In this document: one piece after another, positions 1 to 7,962 of the stretch
Layout: each line of letters starts with the position of its first letter
Position numbering within the stretch: the first letter of the stretch is position 1
DNA from: Clostridiaceae bacterium
GTDB lineage: Bacteria > Bacillota > Clostridia > Saccharofermentanales > UBA5734
Direction: 5' to 3'
DNA length: 23,449 nucleotides
Assembly (NCBI GenBank): GCA_012727965.1
Contig: JAAYFZ010000234.1
Span: 1 to 23,449 of the forward strand
Notes under the pieces: generated by a model
What the model saw: the letters and a program-made list of their open reading frames with translations, nothing else
What the model was told of the DNA's origin: nothing
Database searches by the model: none
Made by a program: the position numbers and the translations under genes

Positions 1-25
1 CTGATGCAGCATTATTTCCAGTCAT
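1..25 (-). CDS. Start of an unidentified gene, cut by window edge
   Basis: Only the first eight codons are present (MTGNNAAS), running off the left edge. The start is supported by an AAAGGG ribosome binding site at 36-31, five bases before the ATG. It begins 16 bases after the stop of the coiled-coil membrane protein and on the same strand, so the two are probably co-transcribed. Too little is visible to assign a function. Since the upstream neighbour has ExbB/MotA-like topology, a MotB/OmpA- or ExbD-type partner would be a natural expectation, but that is pure inference. Confidence 0.55.
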
Positions 26-41
26 TGTATCCCTTTCATTT

Positions 42-1589
42 TCAACCACTATAATCAGGACTCTGTCTCAATGCGGCGGGCAGAGAGTCAACAGCATCAC
101 GGATTTCAGCTGCCGTGAAGCTCATGCGCTCGACAAGCTCTGCCAGGCCCTCGTCGAAATTTCTAAGTGTCTGACGAACATATTGATCTGAACTGGAAGT
201 GAAATGATCTATTTGCTGTCTTAGCGAATCACTAATGACAGTCAGATCATTCTGCTGATTAGCCAGATTTTCTAGTATTGTTCTTGCTGATTCCTGCTGC
301 TTCATTGTTAAACCATCAGCTAATTCTGCAGTTCTTGCTGATTCTCTGATACTGCTTTCAAGTTGTTTACTATGGTTATCCAACTGATTGCTAAGTTTCT
401 CGAGGTTATCAGCCAGTGTACCCTCATGACCTGACTGCATTGTTGCCAGTCTCTCACTTGTCAAATTAAGCAGACGCAGTTGCTCACTGAAGACTGCGAA
501 ATCATCACTGAGATCTTCTCGTGATTGAGCAATCATCTGCATAGACTGATGAGCATCGCGGATAACAGTTTCACTCTGTTGTTTTGTTGTATCAAGAGCT
601 TTCATAGCATAGTCTATATAATTTTTTACATCTGACATCAGTGCAGTCATTCTGGTTAGCTCTTGATTGACTGGACCTAAATATCTCTGAAGATCAGCGG
701 CTAGTGAACTAGAGAATTGAGCCGCTAGTTGATGCATGCCTTGTTCCTGCCTCTGACTCAGCTCCTGTGCCAGATCAGTTAGTGTGGTCGCAGCTGTCTG
801 AATTGGCGGAACAACTGACTCGTTTAGCACCTTTTCTACACTTCTGCTGATACCATCAGCCATCTCTGATTCGGCCAATCGAGATACAGTATCATTGAAT
901 TCATTGATTGTATCTTCCATTTTGTAATCGTGCTGCATCATCTGATCTATCAAAAGCGCTATCCCGGCCTGATCATTGAAAACAGGAATATGTCTGGCAA
1001 TAGTGCTGTTGAGTTCAGTTATGAAGGTTTGCAGATATTTTGATATAGTAAGCGACTGTGTAAGCAGCAAAGCAGATATCGCAACACCTACGGCTATTGG
1101 TATCCAGATCAGAGACTGAGACAGTGAGCTATCGATTACAGGGAGTTGTTGCTGCAGAAGCAGTGATATCACAGCACAGAGCAGACCACTGCTGAAAATG
1201 GCAGCTGCCGGTCTGCTGCTTAGACTATTTCTGCCAGCAGCAGAAAAAATTCTATCGAAACGAAAATAATTATTAAGATCAGGAAGCCATTTGCCGCCGA
1301 AGAGTTCCTCACTATCATTAGCTATTTGTTTGAAGGTTTTCCTGAGGCCCGGTATTCTGGTACTTTCGAAGCTCTGAGCAGCACCAGGCAGATTAACCAT
1401 GCCGAAACCAGTTAGCTCGTTAATTTCATCAGTGATTTTCTCGAAATCGTCTTTTGCCAGGCTGGCAAGTCTATGATTGATGATCAGATACACTGCAGCA
1501 GCAACCACCATAATTGCAGGAATTATCGCAGAAACGGCTAGATGAAGAATGTTCAGGTCCAAAAGATCAGTTGCGGTCAAATAGAGCAT
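42..1589 (-). CDS. ExbB/TolQ/MotA-like membrane protein with long coiled-coil tail
   Basis: 515-residue protein of unknown function. Visible layout: a hydrophobic helix at about residues 15-38, a polar stretch of roughly 85 residues, a hairpin of two more helices (about 126-146 and 157-179) joined by a short loop, then about 320 residues rich in Gln, Ser, Leu and Glu with the heptad-like character of a long coiled coil (about 180-500). This helix-loop-helix-helix-tail order is that of ExbB/TolQ/MotA proton-channel subunits; a long helical tail recalls ZorA-type members. No diagnostic motif was confirmed, so the family call rests on topology. The start has a GGAGGT site at 1600-1595, five bases upstream. 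It lies 15 bases after the M29 peptidase gene, indicating an operon. Alternatives are a chemoreceptor-like signalling protein or an envelope scaffold, but no receptor HAMP or signalling hairpin was recognised. Confidence 0.6.
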   Translation of the reverse strand: MLYLTATDLLDLNILHLAVSAIIPAIMVVAAAVYLIINHRLASLAKDDFEKITDEINELTGFGMVNLPGAAQSFESTRIPGLRKTFKQIANDSEELFGGKWLPDLNNYFRFDRIFSAAGRNSLSSRPAAAIFSSGLLCAVISLLLQQQLPVIDSSLSQSLIWIPIAVGVAISALLLTQSLTISKYLQTFITELNSTIARHIPVFNDQAGIALLIDQMMQHDYKMEDTINEFNDTVSRLAESEMADGISRSVEKVLNESVVPPIQTAATTLTDLAQELSQRQEQGMHQLAAQFSSSLAADLQRYLGPVNQELTRMTALMSDVKNYIDYAMKALDTTKQQSETVIRDAHQSMQMIAQSREDLSDDFAVFSEQLRLLNLTSERLATMQSGHEGTLADNLEKLSNQLDNHSKQLESSIRESARTAELADGLTMKQQESARTILENLANQQNDLTVISDSLRQQIDHFTSSSDQYVRQTLRNFDEGLAELVERMSFTAAEIRDAVDSLPAALRQSPDYSG

Positions 1590-1604
1590 GCTGTACCTCC
1601 GTGT

Positions 1605-2747
1605 TTAATTGTCGGTAAGTGCTGAGATTCGATTCAGCGGCTGTAAGGCTTCCGGAATAAACAATCCGTTCTCTCTGATCAGATGACCGTCGAAATAGAT
1701 GGCACCGCCGCCGTATTCCGGTCGCTGGATCTGTACCAAATCCCAGTGTACGGCTGAATCATTACCGTTGGGAGCTTCGTCATAGCTTGAACCAGGTGTG
1801 AAATGGAATGATCCGCTGATTTTCTCGTCAAAAAGGGTGTTGCAGAAGGGCTCGGTTACGAGAGGATGATAGCCAAGTGAAAACTCACCAATATAACGTG
1901 CACCCTCATCGGTGTCGAGAATTTGATTAAGCTTATCAGTGTTTTCTCCGGCATCTGCCTGGACAATTTTGCCCTGACGGAACTCAAAATGAATATTCTC
2001 AAACTTTGTTCCCCAATACATCGAAGGTGTGTTGAAAGTTATCTCACCCTCTACCGAATCACGTACCGGTGCTGTGAAACATTCACCATCCGGTAAATTG
2101 CATTCACCGCAGCAGGGGACTACAGGTATATTGGCGATCGAGAAGCGAAGATCTGTGCCAGGACCGGTTATATAGACATCCTGTGTCTTCTCCATCAATT
2201 CCTTCAAAGGTGCACTGAATCTTGTCATAGCGGCATAGTCAACGGTTGCTGCGCTAAAAACAAAATCGAAGTATTCGTCATATGACATGCCTGCCAGCTG
2301 AGCTTGAGCCGCTGTAGGATATTCAAACAAAACCCATTTGCGCTGATTGATTACGAAATCACGAAAAGGGCGGGCCATTTTTGCCTGCAGCTGCTGCACA
2401 GCAGGTGCTATACCAGCTAGTTCCTGAGAATTGGGATATGCTCTAATGATGACCTCACCCTTCAATTCTTGAAACTCCTGTATGCCCAGATCGGCTCTGG
2501 ATTTCAGGAAGGCCTCGGTTATGCCGCCATCTTCCGGATCATAGAGCTCAAGCAGATGTCTGGAGATTTCCTGGTCGGTTAGCTTGACAGTAGCCAGCGC
2601 ACCCTTGCTCTTGGCCAGTCTGAGGATGGCTTTTACCAATGGCAAAGAAATAACATCAGCAGAAACGGCAAATGCATCGCCCTTTTTTATCTGCAGTGAA
2701 TGGTCCAGCATTATGGCTGCCAATTGATCGAATCTTGGATCCTTCAT
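1605..2747 (-). CDS. M29 family metallo-aminopeptidase (AmpS/PepS-like)
   Basis: Predicted cytosolic aminopeptidase of the M29 (thermophilic leucyl aminopeptidase) family, 380 residues, a normal length. The two-metal centre is readable: Glu222 in NLPDGECFTAP, Glu288 in GEFSLG, His315 in GSFHF, Tyr322, and His334/Asp336 in SAVHWDLV. A family-typical glycine-rich IYFDG segment follows near the C-terminus. These match the ligand set known for the family, so the enzyme should be active in peptide breakdown. An ATG six codons earlier (2765) is possible, but the GGAGGG site at 2763-2758 overlaps that codon and points to the ATG at 2747 (10-base spacing). It is the first gene of a minus-strand unit with the coiled-coil membrane protein and has its own predicted promoter. 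A functional link between the two genes is not evident. Confidence 0.9.
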   Translation of the reverse strand: MKDPRFDQLAAIMLDHSLQIKKGDAFAVSADVISLPLVKAILRLAKSKGALATVKLTDQEISRHLLELYDPEDGGITEAFLKSRADLGIQEFQELKGEVIIRAYPNSQELAGIAPAVQQLQAKMARPFRDFVINQRKWVLFEYPTAAQAQLAGMSYDEYFDFVFSAATVDYAAMTRFSAPLKELMEKTQDVYITGPGTDLRFSIANIPVVPCCGECNLPDGECFTAPVRDSVEGEITFNTPSMYWGTKFENIHFEFRQGKIVQADAGENTDKLNQILDTDEGARYIGEFSLGYHPLVTEPFCNTLFDEKISGSFHFTPGSSYDEAPNGNDSAVHWDLVQIQRPEYGGGAIYFDGHLIRENGLFIPEALQPLNRISALTDN

Positions 2748-2778
2748 ATATATACTGCCCTCCATAAAACAGATTGAA

Positions 2779-2808
2779 ACACAGCCTGCTATTTTGCCTC
2801 GGCTGTGT
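2779..2808 (-). terminator. Hairpin between fabD and the M29 gene (weak terminator or leader hairpin)
   Basis: Perfect 8-bp inverted repeat ACACAGCC/GGCTGTGT around a 14-base loop. On the minus strand it is followed by a short interrupted T run (TTTC then TTTT). It could end fabD transcripts weakly. It also lies inside the predicted leader of the M29 transcript. Confidence 0.4.
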
Positions 2809-2828
2809 CTTATTTTGTCATTATCTGC

Positions 2829-2856
2829 ATTATAGCATAGAGGGGACAGCTGTAAG
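2829..2856 (-). promoter_or_regulatory. Predicted sigma-A promoter for the M29 peptidase operon
   Basis: Consensus -10 TATAAT at 2834-2829 and a -35-like CTTACA (4/6) at 2856-2851, spacer 16. It lies between the fabD stop and the M29 start on the same strand and would start RNA near 2822. Confidence 0.5.
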
Positions 2857-2890
2857 ATTTCAGGTTGATTTCAGTATCCGGATAATTTTC

Positions 2891-3820
2891 TTATATTTTA
2901 AGCGCAGCTGCCAGTGTGTCAGGATCTTCAACAGCAGCAGCAATGAGACCGCGGTCGATTTTTCGAATCAGTCCAGTCAGTACGCGGCCATAGCCAAATT
3001 CTATAAACTGGCAGAAGCCGTCCTCTCTCATCGCGAGGATTTCACTGCTCCATCTGACAGGACTGCACATATGATCGTATAATCTCTGTGGCCAATCGAC
3101 GCCTGACGGAACTAGTGCAGCGTCTTTGTTACTGTAGATCAAGCCGAAAGGCTTCGCGAATTCGAGCTTACCGGCATATTTTTTCAGTTCTTCAGCCGCT
3201 TCGCTCATATAAGGAGTATGGAAGGCTCCATTAACATTTAGTTTTACGACTCTTCTGGCACCAGCTGATTTCAGATCATCAGCCGCTCTGTCAGTATATT
3301 CAGCTGCTCCAGATATAACCAGCTGGCCCGGACAATTGTAGTTGACCGGGAATACTCTGTCTCTATAATCCGGCTGTAAGAGCAGATCATCGATCAGGCT
3401 TTCAGACATGCCGATAACCGCATACATCGATCCTGGCTGTTTAAGAGCCGCTTCCTGCATCAATCCGGCTCTGACAGATATCAGTTTGAGCAGCTGCGGC
3501 AGCTTCAAGACTCTGCAAGCCCCAAGTGCACTATACTCTCCGAGTGAGAAACCGGCATATGCTGAGGTTGAAAGGTCATTATCTATATAGTTGTCAACTG
3601 CCTGAGAATAAGAAGCCCAGGAAGCCAGACTCATAACAACAATAGCAAGCTGTGCGTAATTTGTCTGCTGCAGCTGTTGCTCGCTTAAGTTTAGAACATC
3701 CAGACCGACAGTATCTGATGCTTCCTCATAGATTTGTGCGGCAGCCCTATTCGCAGATGCAAGTGCCTGTCCCATTCCTTCCTTCTGTGAACCCTGTCCT
3801 GAAAATACAAATGCTTTCAT
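2891..3820 (-). CDS. fabD: Malonyl-CoA:ACP transacylase
   Basis: 309 residues, normal for FabD. It transfers malonyl from CoA to ACP, supplying extender units to FabH and FabF in the cytosol. N-terminal SGQGSQ, the nucleophile elbow GFSLGEYSA (active serine; the family more often has His before it, here Phe), an Arg in RAGLMQEA for the malonyl carboxylate, a Gln in CPGQLVISG and the catalytic His in GAFHTPYM are all visible. The start has AAGGAG at 3835-3830, nine bases before the ATG. Unusually, the gene is separated from the other fab genes: it is divergent from fabH across 155 bases, whereas it normally sits between fabK and fabG in the equivalent operon. A palindrome in the shared gap could regulate both transcripts. 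Confidence 0.96.
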   Translation of the reverse strand: MKAFVFSGQGSQKEGMGQALASANRAAAQIYEEASDTVGLDVLNLSEQQLQQTNYAQLAIVVMSLASWASYSQAVDNYIDNDLSTSAYAGFSLGEYSALGACRVLKLPQLLKLISVRAGLMQEAALKQPGSMYAVIGMSESLIDDLLLQPDYRDRVFPVNYNCPGQLVISGAAEYTDRAADDLKSAGARRVVKLNVNGAFHTPYMSEAAEELKKYAGKLEFAKPFGLIYSNKDAALVPSGVDWPQRLYDHMCSPVRWSSEILAMREDGFCQFIEFGYGRVLTGLIRKIDRGLIAAAVEDPDTLAAALKI

Positions 3821-3857
3821 TCAAATATGCTCCTTCTTGACAATATCTGTATAAGGT

Positions 3858-3887
3858 TTTATCATTGTTTTATATTTTGATAGTCAA
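3858..3887 (-). promoter_or_regulatory. Candidate fabD promoter
   Basis: Minus-strand TTGACT at 3887-3882 and GATAAA at 3863-3858, spacer 18. The -35 falls inside the FabT-like palindrome, so a bound regulator would block it. The -10 is imperfect (4/6). Confidence 0.4.
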
Positions 3888-3892
3888 AATAT
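3872..3892. promoter_or_regulatory. FabT-like operator palindrome
   Basis: Perfect 21-bp palindrome: arms ATATTTTGA and TCAAAATAT around TAG. Its core TTTGA-N3-TCAAA agrees with the box known for FabT, the MarR-family repressor of fatty-acid synthesis in streptococci and relatives. It lies between divergent fabD and fabH, overlapping the candidate fabD -35. The match is from memory of the consensus; no regulator gene is in the window. Confidence 0.65.
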
Positions 3893-3920
3893 TTGAGGTG
3901 CCAATAATTTGACTTACTAT
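3893..3920 (+). promoter_or_regulatory. Candidate fabH operon promoter
   Basis: TTGAGG (3893-3898) and TACTAT (3915-3920), spacer 16, each 4/6 matches, directly beside the palindrome. A second option is TTGACT at 3909-3914 with a poor -10, TATCGG, at 3932-3937. Confidence 0.3.
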
Positions 3921-3932
3921 AGATTAGCAGAT

Positions 3933-3958
3933 ATCGGCTGAAGTCTCAAGCAGCCGAT
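3933..3958 (+). other. Hairpin in the fabH 5' leader
   Basis: Perfect 8-bp inverted repeat ATCGGCTG/CAGCCGAT with a 10-base loop, ending five bases before the AGGAG ribosome binding site of fabH. No T run follows, so it is not an intrinsic terminator. It may affect mRNA stability or translation. Confidence 0.45.
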
Positions 3959-3975
3959 TGGACAGGAGTAGATAA

Positions 3976-4980
3976 ATGTTGAAGCTGAAATTGCTCGGTA
4001 CAGGAACATACCTGCCAGAGCTGATTCTGACAAATGAAATGCTTTCACAAATCGTTGAAACTAATGATGAGTGGATCACCAGCAGAACCGGAATAACAGA
4101 GCGTAGGCTGTCGTCAGGTGAGCCTACCTGGCATATGGCAGTAAGAGCGGCGGAGAAAGCACTTGCCGCTAGTGGTCTCGCGGCCAATGATCTGGACTTG
4201 ATCGTAGCGACTTCGGTCACACCTGATTATTTCTTCCCGTCAGTTTCTTCGATCGTTCAGGATGAGATTGGTGCCGCCAACGCCTTCTGTTTCGATTTGA
4301 ACGCAGCCTGCACAGGTTTCGTATATGCTGTTGATCTGGCAGCCAGATATCTTAATACAGGCGATATAAGAAATGTGTTGGTCGTAAGCGCGGAAAATGT
4401 TAGCAAGCTGACCGACTATACAGACCGTGCTACCTGTGTTCTCTTCGGAGATGGTGCCAGTGCAGCTGTATTTTCTGCCGGCAGCCCTGATGATGAGAGC
4501 TGTCTGCTAGCCAGTCATCTAGGGACAAAAGGCGAGGGCGGAAAATATCTGGTAAGTCAGGCCCTCAAAATAAACCATCCCTTCATCGAAAATGATCAGG
4601 TCTGGCCTGACAGATTCGGTCATGACAAGGGTCATAATTTGACGATGGAAGGTAATGAGGTTTACAAATTTGCCGTAAATGCCATGACTGAGTCGATCAA
4701 AGCAGCGACGGAAAAAGCTGGTATCAAACTTGCTCAGATTAAATACATTATTCCGCATCAGGCAAATTCAAGGATAGTCGATGCATCTGCCAGAAGGCTA
4801 AAAGTCAAATCAGCACAGATGATATCGCGTGTGTCTGATTTTGGTAATACATCATCTGCAAGTATTCCGATCTGTCTTGATGAGATTATCAGAGATGACA
4901 GGTTGAAACGCGGTGATCTGATCGCGATCTGTGGCTTCGGAGCAGGACTTACATATGGTGCGGCCATACTTCGTTACTAG
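3976..4980 (+). CDS. fabH: Beta-ketoacyl-ACP synthase III
   Basis: 334 residues. FabH condenses an acyl-CoA primer with malonyl-ACP, starting fatty-acid synthesis. The thiolase-fold triad is intact: Cys112 in NAACTGF, His261 in IPHQAN and Asn291 in DFGNTSSAS; the C-terminal GFGAGLTYGA loop is present. The start has AGGAG at 3964-3968 and 7-base spacing. It is the first gene of the plus-strand fatty-acid operon. The stop codon overlaps the AGGAGG site of fabK. In related operons acpP follows fabH; here it does not, so ACP must be encoded elsewhere. Primer choice (acetyl or branched) cannot be read from the sequence. Confidence 0.97.
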   Translation: MLKLKLLGTGTYLPELILTNEMLSQIVETNDEWITSRTGITERRLSSGEPTWHMAVRAAEKALAASGLAANDLDLIVATSVTPDYFFPSVSSIVQDEIGAANAFCFDLNAACTGFVYAVDLAARYLNTGDIRNVLVVSAENVSKLTDYTDRATCVLFGDGASAAVFSAGSPDDESCLLASHLGTKGEGGKYLVSQALKINHPFIENDQVWPDRFGHDKGHNLTMEGNEVYKFAVNAMTESIKAATEKAGIKLAQIKYIIPHQANSRIVDASARRLKVKSAQMISRVSDFGNTSSASIPICLDEIIRDDRLKRGDLIAICGFGAGLTYGAAILRY

Positions 4981-4988
4981 GAGGATTT

Positions 4989-5933
4989 ATGACAAATAAT
5001 AGGATATGCAAATTACTTAAGACTGAACAACCCTTGATCCAGGGCGGTATGGCCTGGGTGGCTGATGCTTATCTGGCCGCAGCTGTATCAAATGGCGGCG
5101 GACTTGGCTTGATAGCTGGTGGTTCGATGCCGCCAGAGCTGCTCAGAGATCAGATTCGCAAGGCCAGAGAGCTTACGGATAAGCCTTTTGGCGTCAACAT
5201 CATGCTGATGAGTCCTTTTGCCGCTGACCTGGCTCAAGTCGTAATCGAGGAGAAAGTAGCTGTAGTCACTACAGGTGCCGGTTCGCCGGGCAAATTTATC
5301 GATGATTGGAAAGCTGCCGGAATCGTAGTTATACCAGTCGTAGCTTCTGTAGCATATGCCAGGCGTATGGAGAATCTCGGTGCAGATGCTGTGGTCGCAG
5401 AAGGCACTGAGGCCGGTGGCCATATCGGAGATCTTACGACAATGGTTCTGGTACCACAGATCGTTGACGCTGTCTCAATACCAGTAATCGCAGCCGGAGG
5501 CATCGCGGATGGCAGAGGAGTCGCCGCAGCTATGATGCTTGGTGCTGAAGGGGTTCAGGTCGGAACTCGTTTTCTGGTCAGCGATGAATGCAATATTCAT
5601 GAATTTTATAAGCAGCTCGTTCTAAAAGCCAGAGATATTGATACTCAGGTCACCGGTAGAAGCGGTGGTCATCCCGTGCGCACACTCAAAAACAAGCTGT
5701 CACGCCGACTGCTGGATCTAGAGAAGAATGGTGCGACCTTCGAAGAACTCGAAGCCATAACTGTTGGCTCACTGCGAAAAGCCGTGCAGGAAGGCGATAA
5801 GGATGAAGGCTCATTTATGGCCGGACAGTCAGCTGGATTGGTCCGCTGCTGCCAGCCTGCAGCTGAGATCATAGAAGAACTGTTTGCTCAAGCGAGAACA
5901 TTGCTCGACAATACCGGGGAGGTGCTGGCATGA
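4989..5933 (+). CDS. fabK: Enoyl-ACP reductase II (FMN-dependent)
   Basis: 314-residue TIM-barrel flavoenzyme that reduces the enoyl-ACP double bond, the last step of each elongation cycle. Family features: N-terminal QGGMAWVADAYLA, the SNGGGLGLIAGG flavin loop, GVNIMLMSP, the catalytic His145 in EGTEAGGHIGD, then IPVIAAGGIADGRG and GAEGVQVGTRFL for FMN phosphate binding. Placement in a fab operon separates it from the related nitronate monooxygenases. The AGGAGG site overlaps the fabH stop. Its end overlaps the fabG start by four bases (ATGA), implying translational coupling. No FabI-type reductase is in the window. Confidence 0.96.
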   Translation: MTNNRICKLLKTEQPLIQGGMAWVADAYLAAAVSNGGGLGLIAGGSMPPELLRDQIRKARELTDKPFGVNIMLMSPFAADLAQVVIEEKVAVVTTGAGSPGKFIDDWKAAGIVVIPVVASVAYARRMENLGADAVVAEGTEAGGHIGDLTTMVLVPQIVDAVSIPVIAAGGIADGRGVAAAMMLGAEGVQVGTRFLVSDECNIHEFYKQLVLKARDIDTQVTGRSGGHPVRTLKNKLSRRLLDLEKNGATFEELEAITVGSLRKAVQEGDKDEGSFMAGQSAGLVRCCQPAAEIIEELFAQARTLLDNTGEVLA

Positions 5934-6664
5934 GGAAAGCGGCAATCGTGACCGGCGGATCGCGCGGTATAGGCGCGGCCTGTGCCCTTAACCTGGCAAA
6001 AGCCGGCTATAATGTGGCAATTTCTTATCTTGGCTCTATGGCAAAAGCAGAACAGATCGTCGAAGACTGTAAGTCAGAAGGTGCAGAAGCTATTGCCATA
6101 CAAGCCGATATCAGCAAGGAAGAAGACTGTATCAGATTATTCGAAAGCGCCAAGGAGAAGCTCGGAAGTATATATTTACTGATCAATAATGCCGGTATTA
6201 CCAGAGATGGTCTGGCCATGCGCATGAAAACAGAACAGTTTACTTCTGTAATCGATGCCAACCTCACTGGGAGCTTCATCATGTCGCGGCTTGTGCTTGT
6301 GGATATGGTAAAAGCCAGAAGCGGCAGAATAATCAATATGGCTTCTGTAGCAGGTATATATGGCAATGCTGGGCAGGTCAACTATGCTGCTTCAAAAGCA
6401 GGTGTTATCGGTCTGACCAGAAGCATGGCAAAAGAATGCGGCAGCAGAAATATCACTGTAAATGCTATCGCGCCTGGCTTCATCGAGACAGATATGACAG
6501 CAGTACTTCCGGATAAGCTTAAGCAGACCGCGCTGGAAAACATTACCATGCGACGTTTCGGCAATCCGGAAGATATTGCTGCGGCAGCAGTTTTTCTAGC
6601 TTCTTCTGAAGCTTCATACATAACTGGACAGGTGCTGGAGATATCCGGCGGTTTGTCGCTTTGA
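5930..6664 (+). CDS. fabG: 3-oxoacyl-ACP reductase (NADPH)
   Basis: 244-residue short-chain dehydrogenase that reduces 3-oxoacyl-ACP to 3-hydroxyacyl-ACP. Visible: the cofactor loop TGGSRGIG (8-15), NNAG at 86-89, Asn111, and the catalytic Ser139, Tyr152 and Lys156 in the YAASK motif. The C-terminus GQVLEISGGLSL is typical. The ATG overlaps the fabK stop in ATGA, with GGAGGT upstream. SDR enzymes are diverse, but operon position and length make FabG secure. Confidence 0.96.
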   Translation: MRKAAIVTGGSRGIGAACALNLAKAGYNVAISYLGSMAKAEQIVEDCKSEGAEAIAIQADISKEEDCIRLFESAKEKLGSIYLLINNAGITRDGLAMRMKTEQFTSVIDANLTGSFIMSRLVLVDMVKARSGRIINMASVAGIYGNAGQVNYAASKAGVIGLTRSMAKECGSRNITVNAIAPGFIETDMTAVLPDKLKQTALENITMRRFGNPEDIAAAAVFLASSEASYITGQVLEISGGLSL

Positions 6665-6678
6665 AAGGGGATCTCTTG

Positions 6679-7962
6679 ATGACAGAACAGCATAAACAGC
6701 AGGAATATCGCGGTCTAGGCGGACGCCGTGTGGTTATGACAGGCAGTGGTATGATTACTTCCCTTGGATTTGATTCAGAAACAAACTGGTCAGCAATTAT
6801 TGCAGGGCAATGTGGTATCACAGAGCTGGACGGCATAGAGCTGGAGGGACAGGAAGTTCATGTAGGCGCGCAGGTTCGTGCATTTGAGCCAATGAAGTAT
6901 ATGGATCGTAGAGAGGCCAGACGCATGGACCGTTACTGTCAGTTCGCAGTAGCTGCAGCGGTAGAGGCTATGGCCAAGAGTGGACTAAAAATGGAGCATT
7001 ACGGTGCTGACAGAGTAGGTACGATCATCGGCAGTGGCGTTGGCGGTCTGGAGACACTGGCTGTTGAATTTGCTAAGCTGCACGAACGCGGCCCTGCCAG
7101 GATATCACCTTTGTTTATTCCGATGATGATTTCAAACATGGCTGCGGGTAAGGTTTCAATGATTTATGGAACAAGAGGCGCCAATTACTGTGTAACAACA
7201 GCATGTGCGTCTGGTACGCATGCAATTGGAGAAGCATTTAGAGCAATTAAGTACGGTCATCTGGATGCCTGTATCGCCGGCGGCGCTGAGGCACCAATCA
7301 CACCGATCGCATTGGCTGGATTTAACAATATGACTGCGCTTACCAAGGAATCTGATCCTAATCAGGCATCGGTTCCATTTGATGCACGTCGCAATGGCTT
7401 CGTAATTGCCGAGGGCGCGGGTATTGTTGTACTTGAAGAACTAGAAAGTGCTGTTGCCCGCGGCGCCGACATAATCTGCGAAATCAGTGGCTACGGCGCG
7501 ACTGCAGATGCATATCATATAACAAGTCCTGACCCTGAAGGCCAAGGCGCTGCAGAAGCAATGAGACTGGCTATGGCTGAGGCAGGTCTTAGACCTGAAG
7601 ATATTGGCTATATCAACGCACACGGCACCAGCACACCACTAAATGATAAATATGAGACGATAGCTATCCATAATGCTTTTGGTGATTCTGCAGCTAATGT
7701 AGCTGTGAGTTCTACAAAATCAATGACAGGACACCTTCTCGGTGCTGCAGGTGCAGTTGAAGCAATCTATACAGGGCTGGCACTTCGTCATGGTCTTATA
7801 CCGCCAACTATCAATCTTTTGCAGCCTGATCCTGATTGTGATCTTGACTATGTACCAGGAAAAGCGAGAAAGGCTGATATAAAAGCAGCGCTTTCAAATT
7901 CACTGGGTTTCGGCGGACATAATGGCACACTCTGTCTGCGCAAATGGGAGGGAAAAAGATGA
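6679..7962 (+). CDS. fabF: Beta-ketoacyl-ACP synthase II
   Basis: 427 residues. FabF elongates acyl-ACP with malonyl-ACP. The Cys-His-His-Lys set is present: Cys176 in TACASGTH, His315 in NAHGTSTP, Lys347 and His352 in STKSMTGH; the C-terminal NSLGFGGHN loop is intact. An in-frame TTG at 6661 is possible, but an AAAGGGG site (6664-6670) eight bases before the ATG at 6679 decides the start. The first 15 or so residues before RRVVMTGSG form a short non-conserved extension. The end overlaps accB by four bases (ATGA). Confidence 0.96.
   Translation: MTEQHKQQEYRGLGGRRVVMTGSGMITSLGFDSETNWSAIIAGQCGITELDGIELEGQEVHVGAQVRAFEPMKYMDRREARRMDRYCQFAVAAAVEAMAKSGLKMEHYGADRVGTIIGSGVGGLETLAVEFAKLHERGPARISPLFIPMMISNMAAGKVSMIYGTRGANYCVTTACASGTHAIGEAFRAIKYGHLDACIAGGAEAPITPIALAGFNNMTALTKESDPNQASVPFDARRNGFVIAEGAGIVVLEELESAVARGADIICEISGYGATADAYHITSPDPEGQGAAEAMRLAMAEAGLRPEDIGYINAHGTSTPLNDKYETIAIHNAFGDSAANVAVSSTKSMTGHLLGAAGAVEAIYTGLALRHGLIPPTINLLQPDPDCDLDYVPGKARKADIKAALSNSLGFGGHNGTLCLRKWEGKR

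Noticed and set aside
42..1589. Methyl-accepting chemotaxis receptor
   Set aside because: No outside ligand domain, HAMP or conserved signalling tip was recognised; the helix arrangement fits ExbB-like proteins better.
2774..3082. Plus-strand open frame of 102 codons over the fabD end
   Set aside because: Antisense to a certain fabD, no ribosome binding site and low-complexity, Cys/Phe-rich composition with no recognisable family.
3909..3937. TTGACT...TATCGG as the main fabH promoter
   Set aside because: The -35 is good but the -10 is weak and would start RNA inside the leader hairpin; kept only as an alternative.
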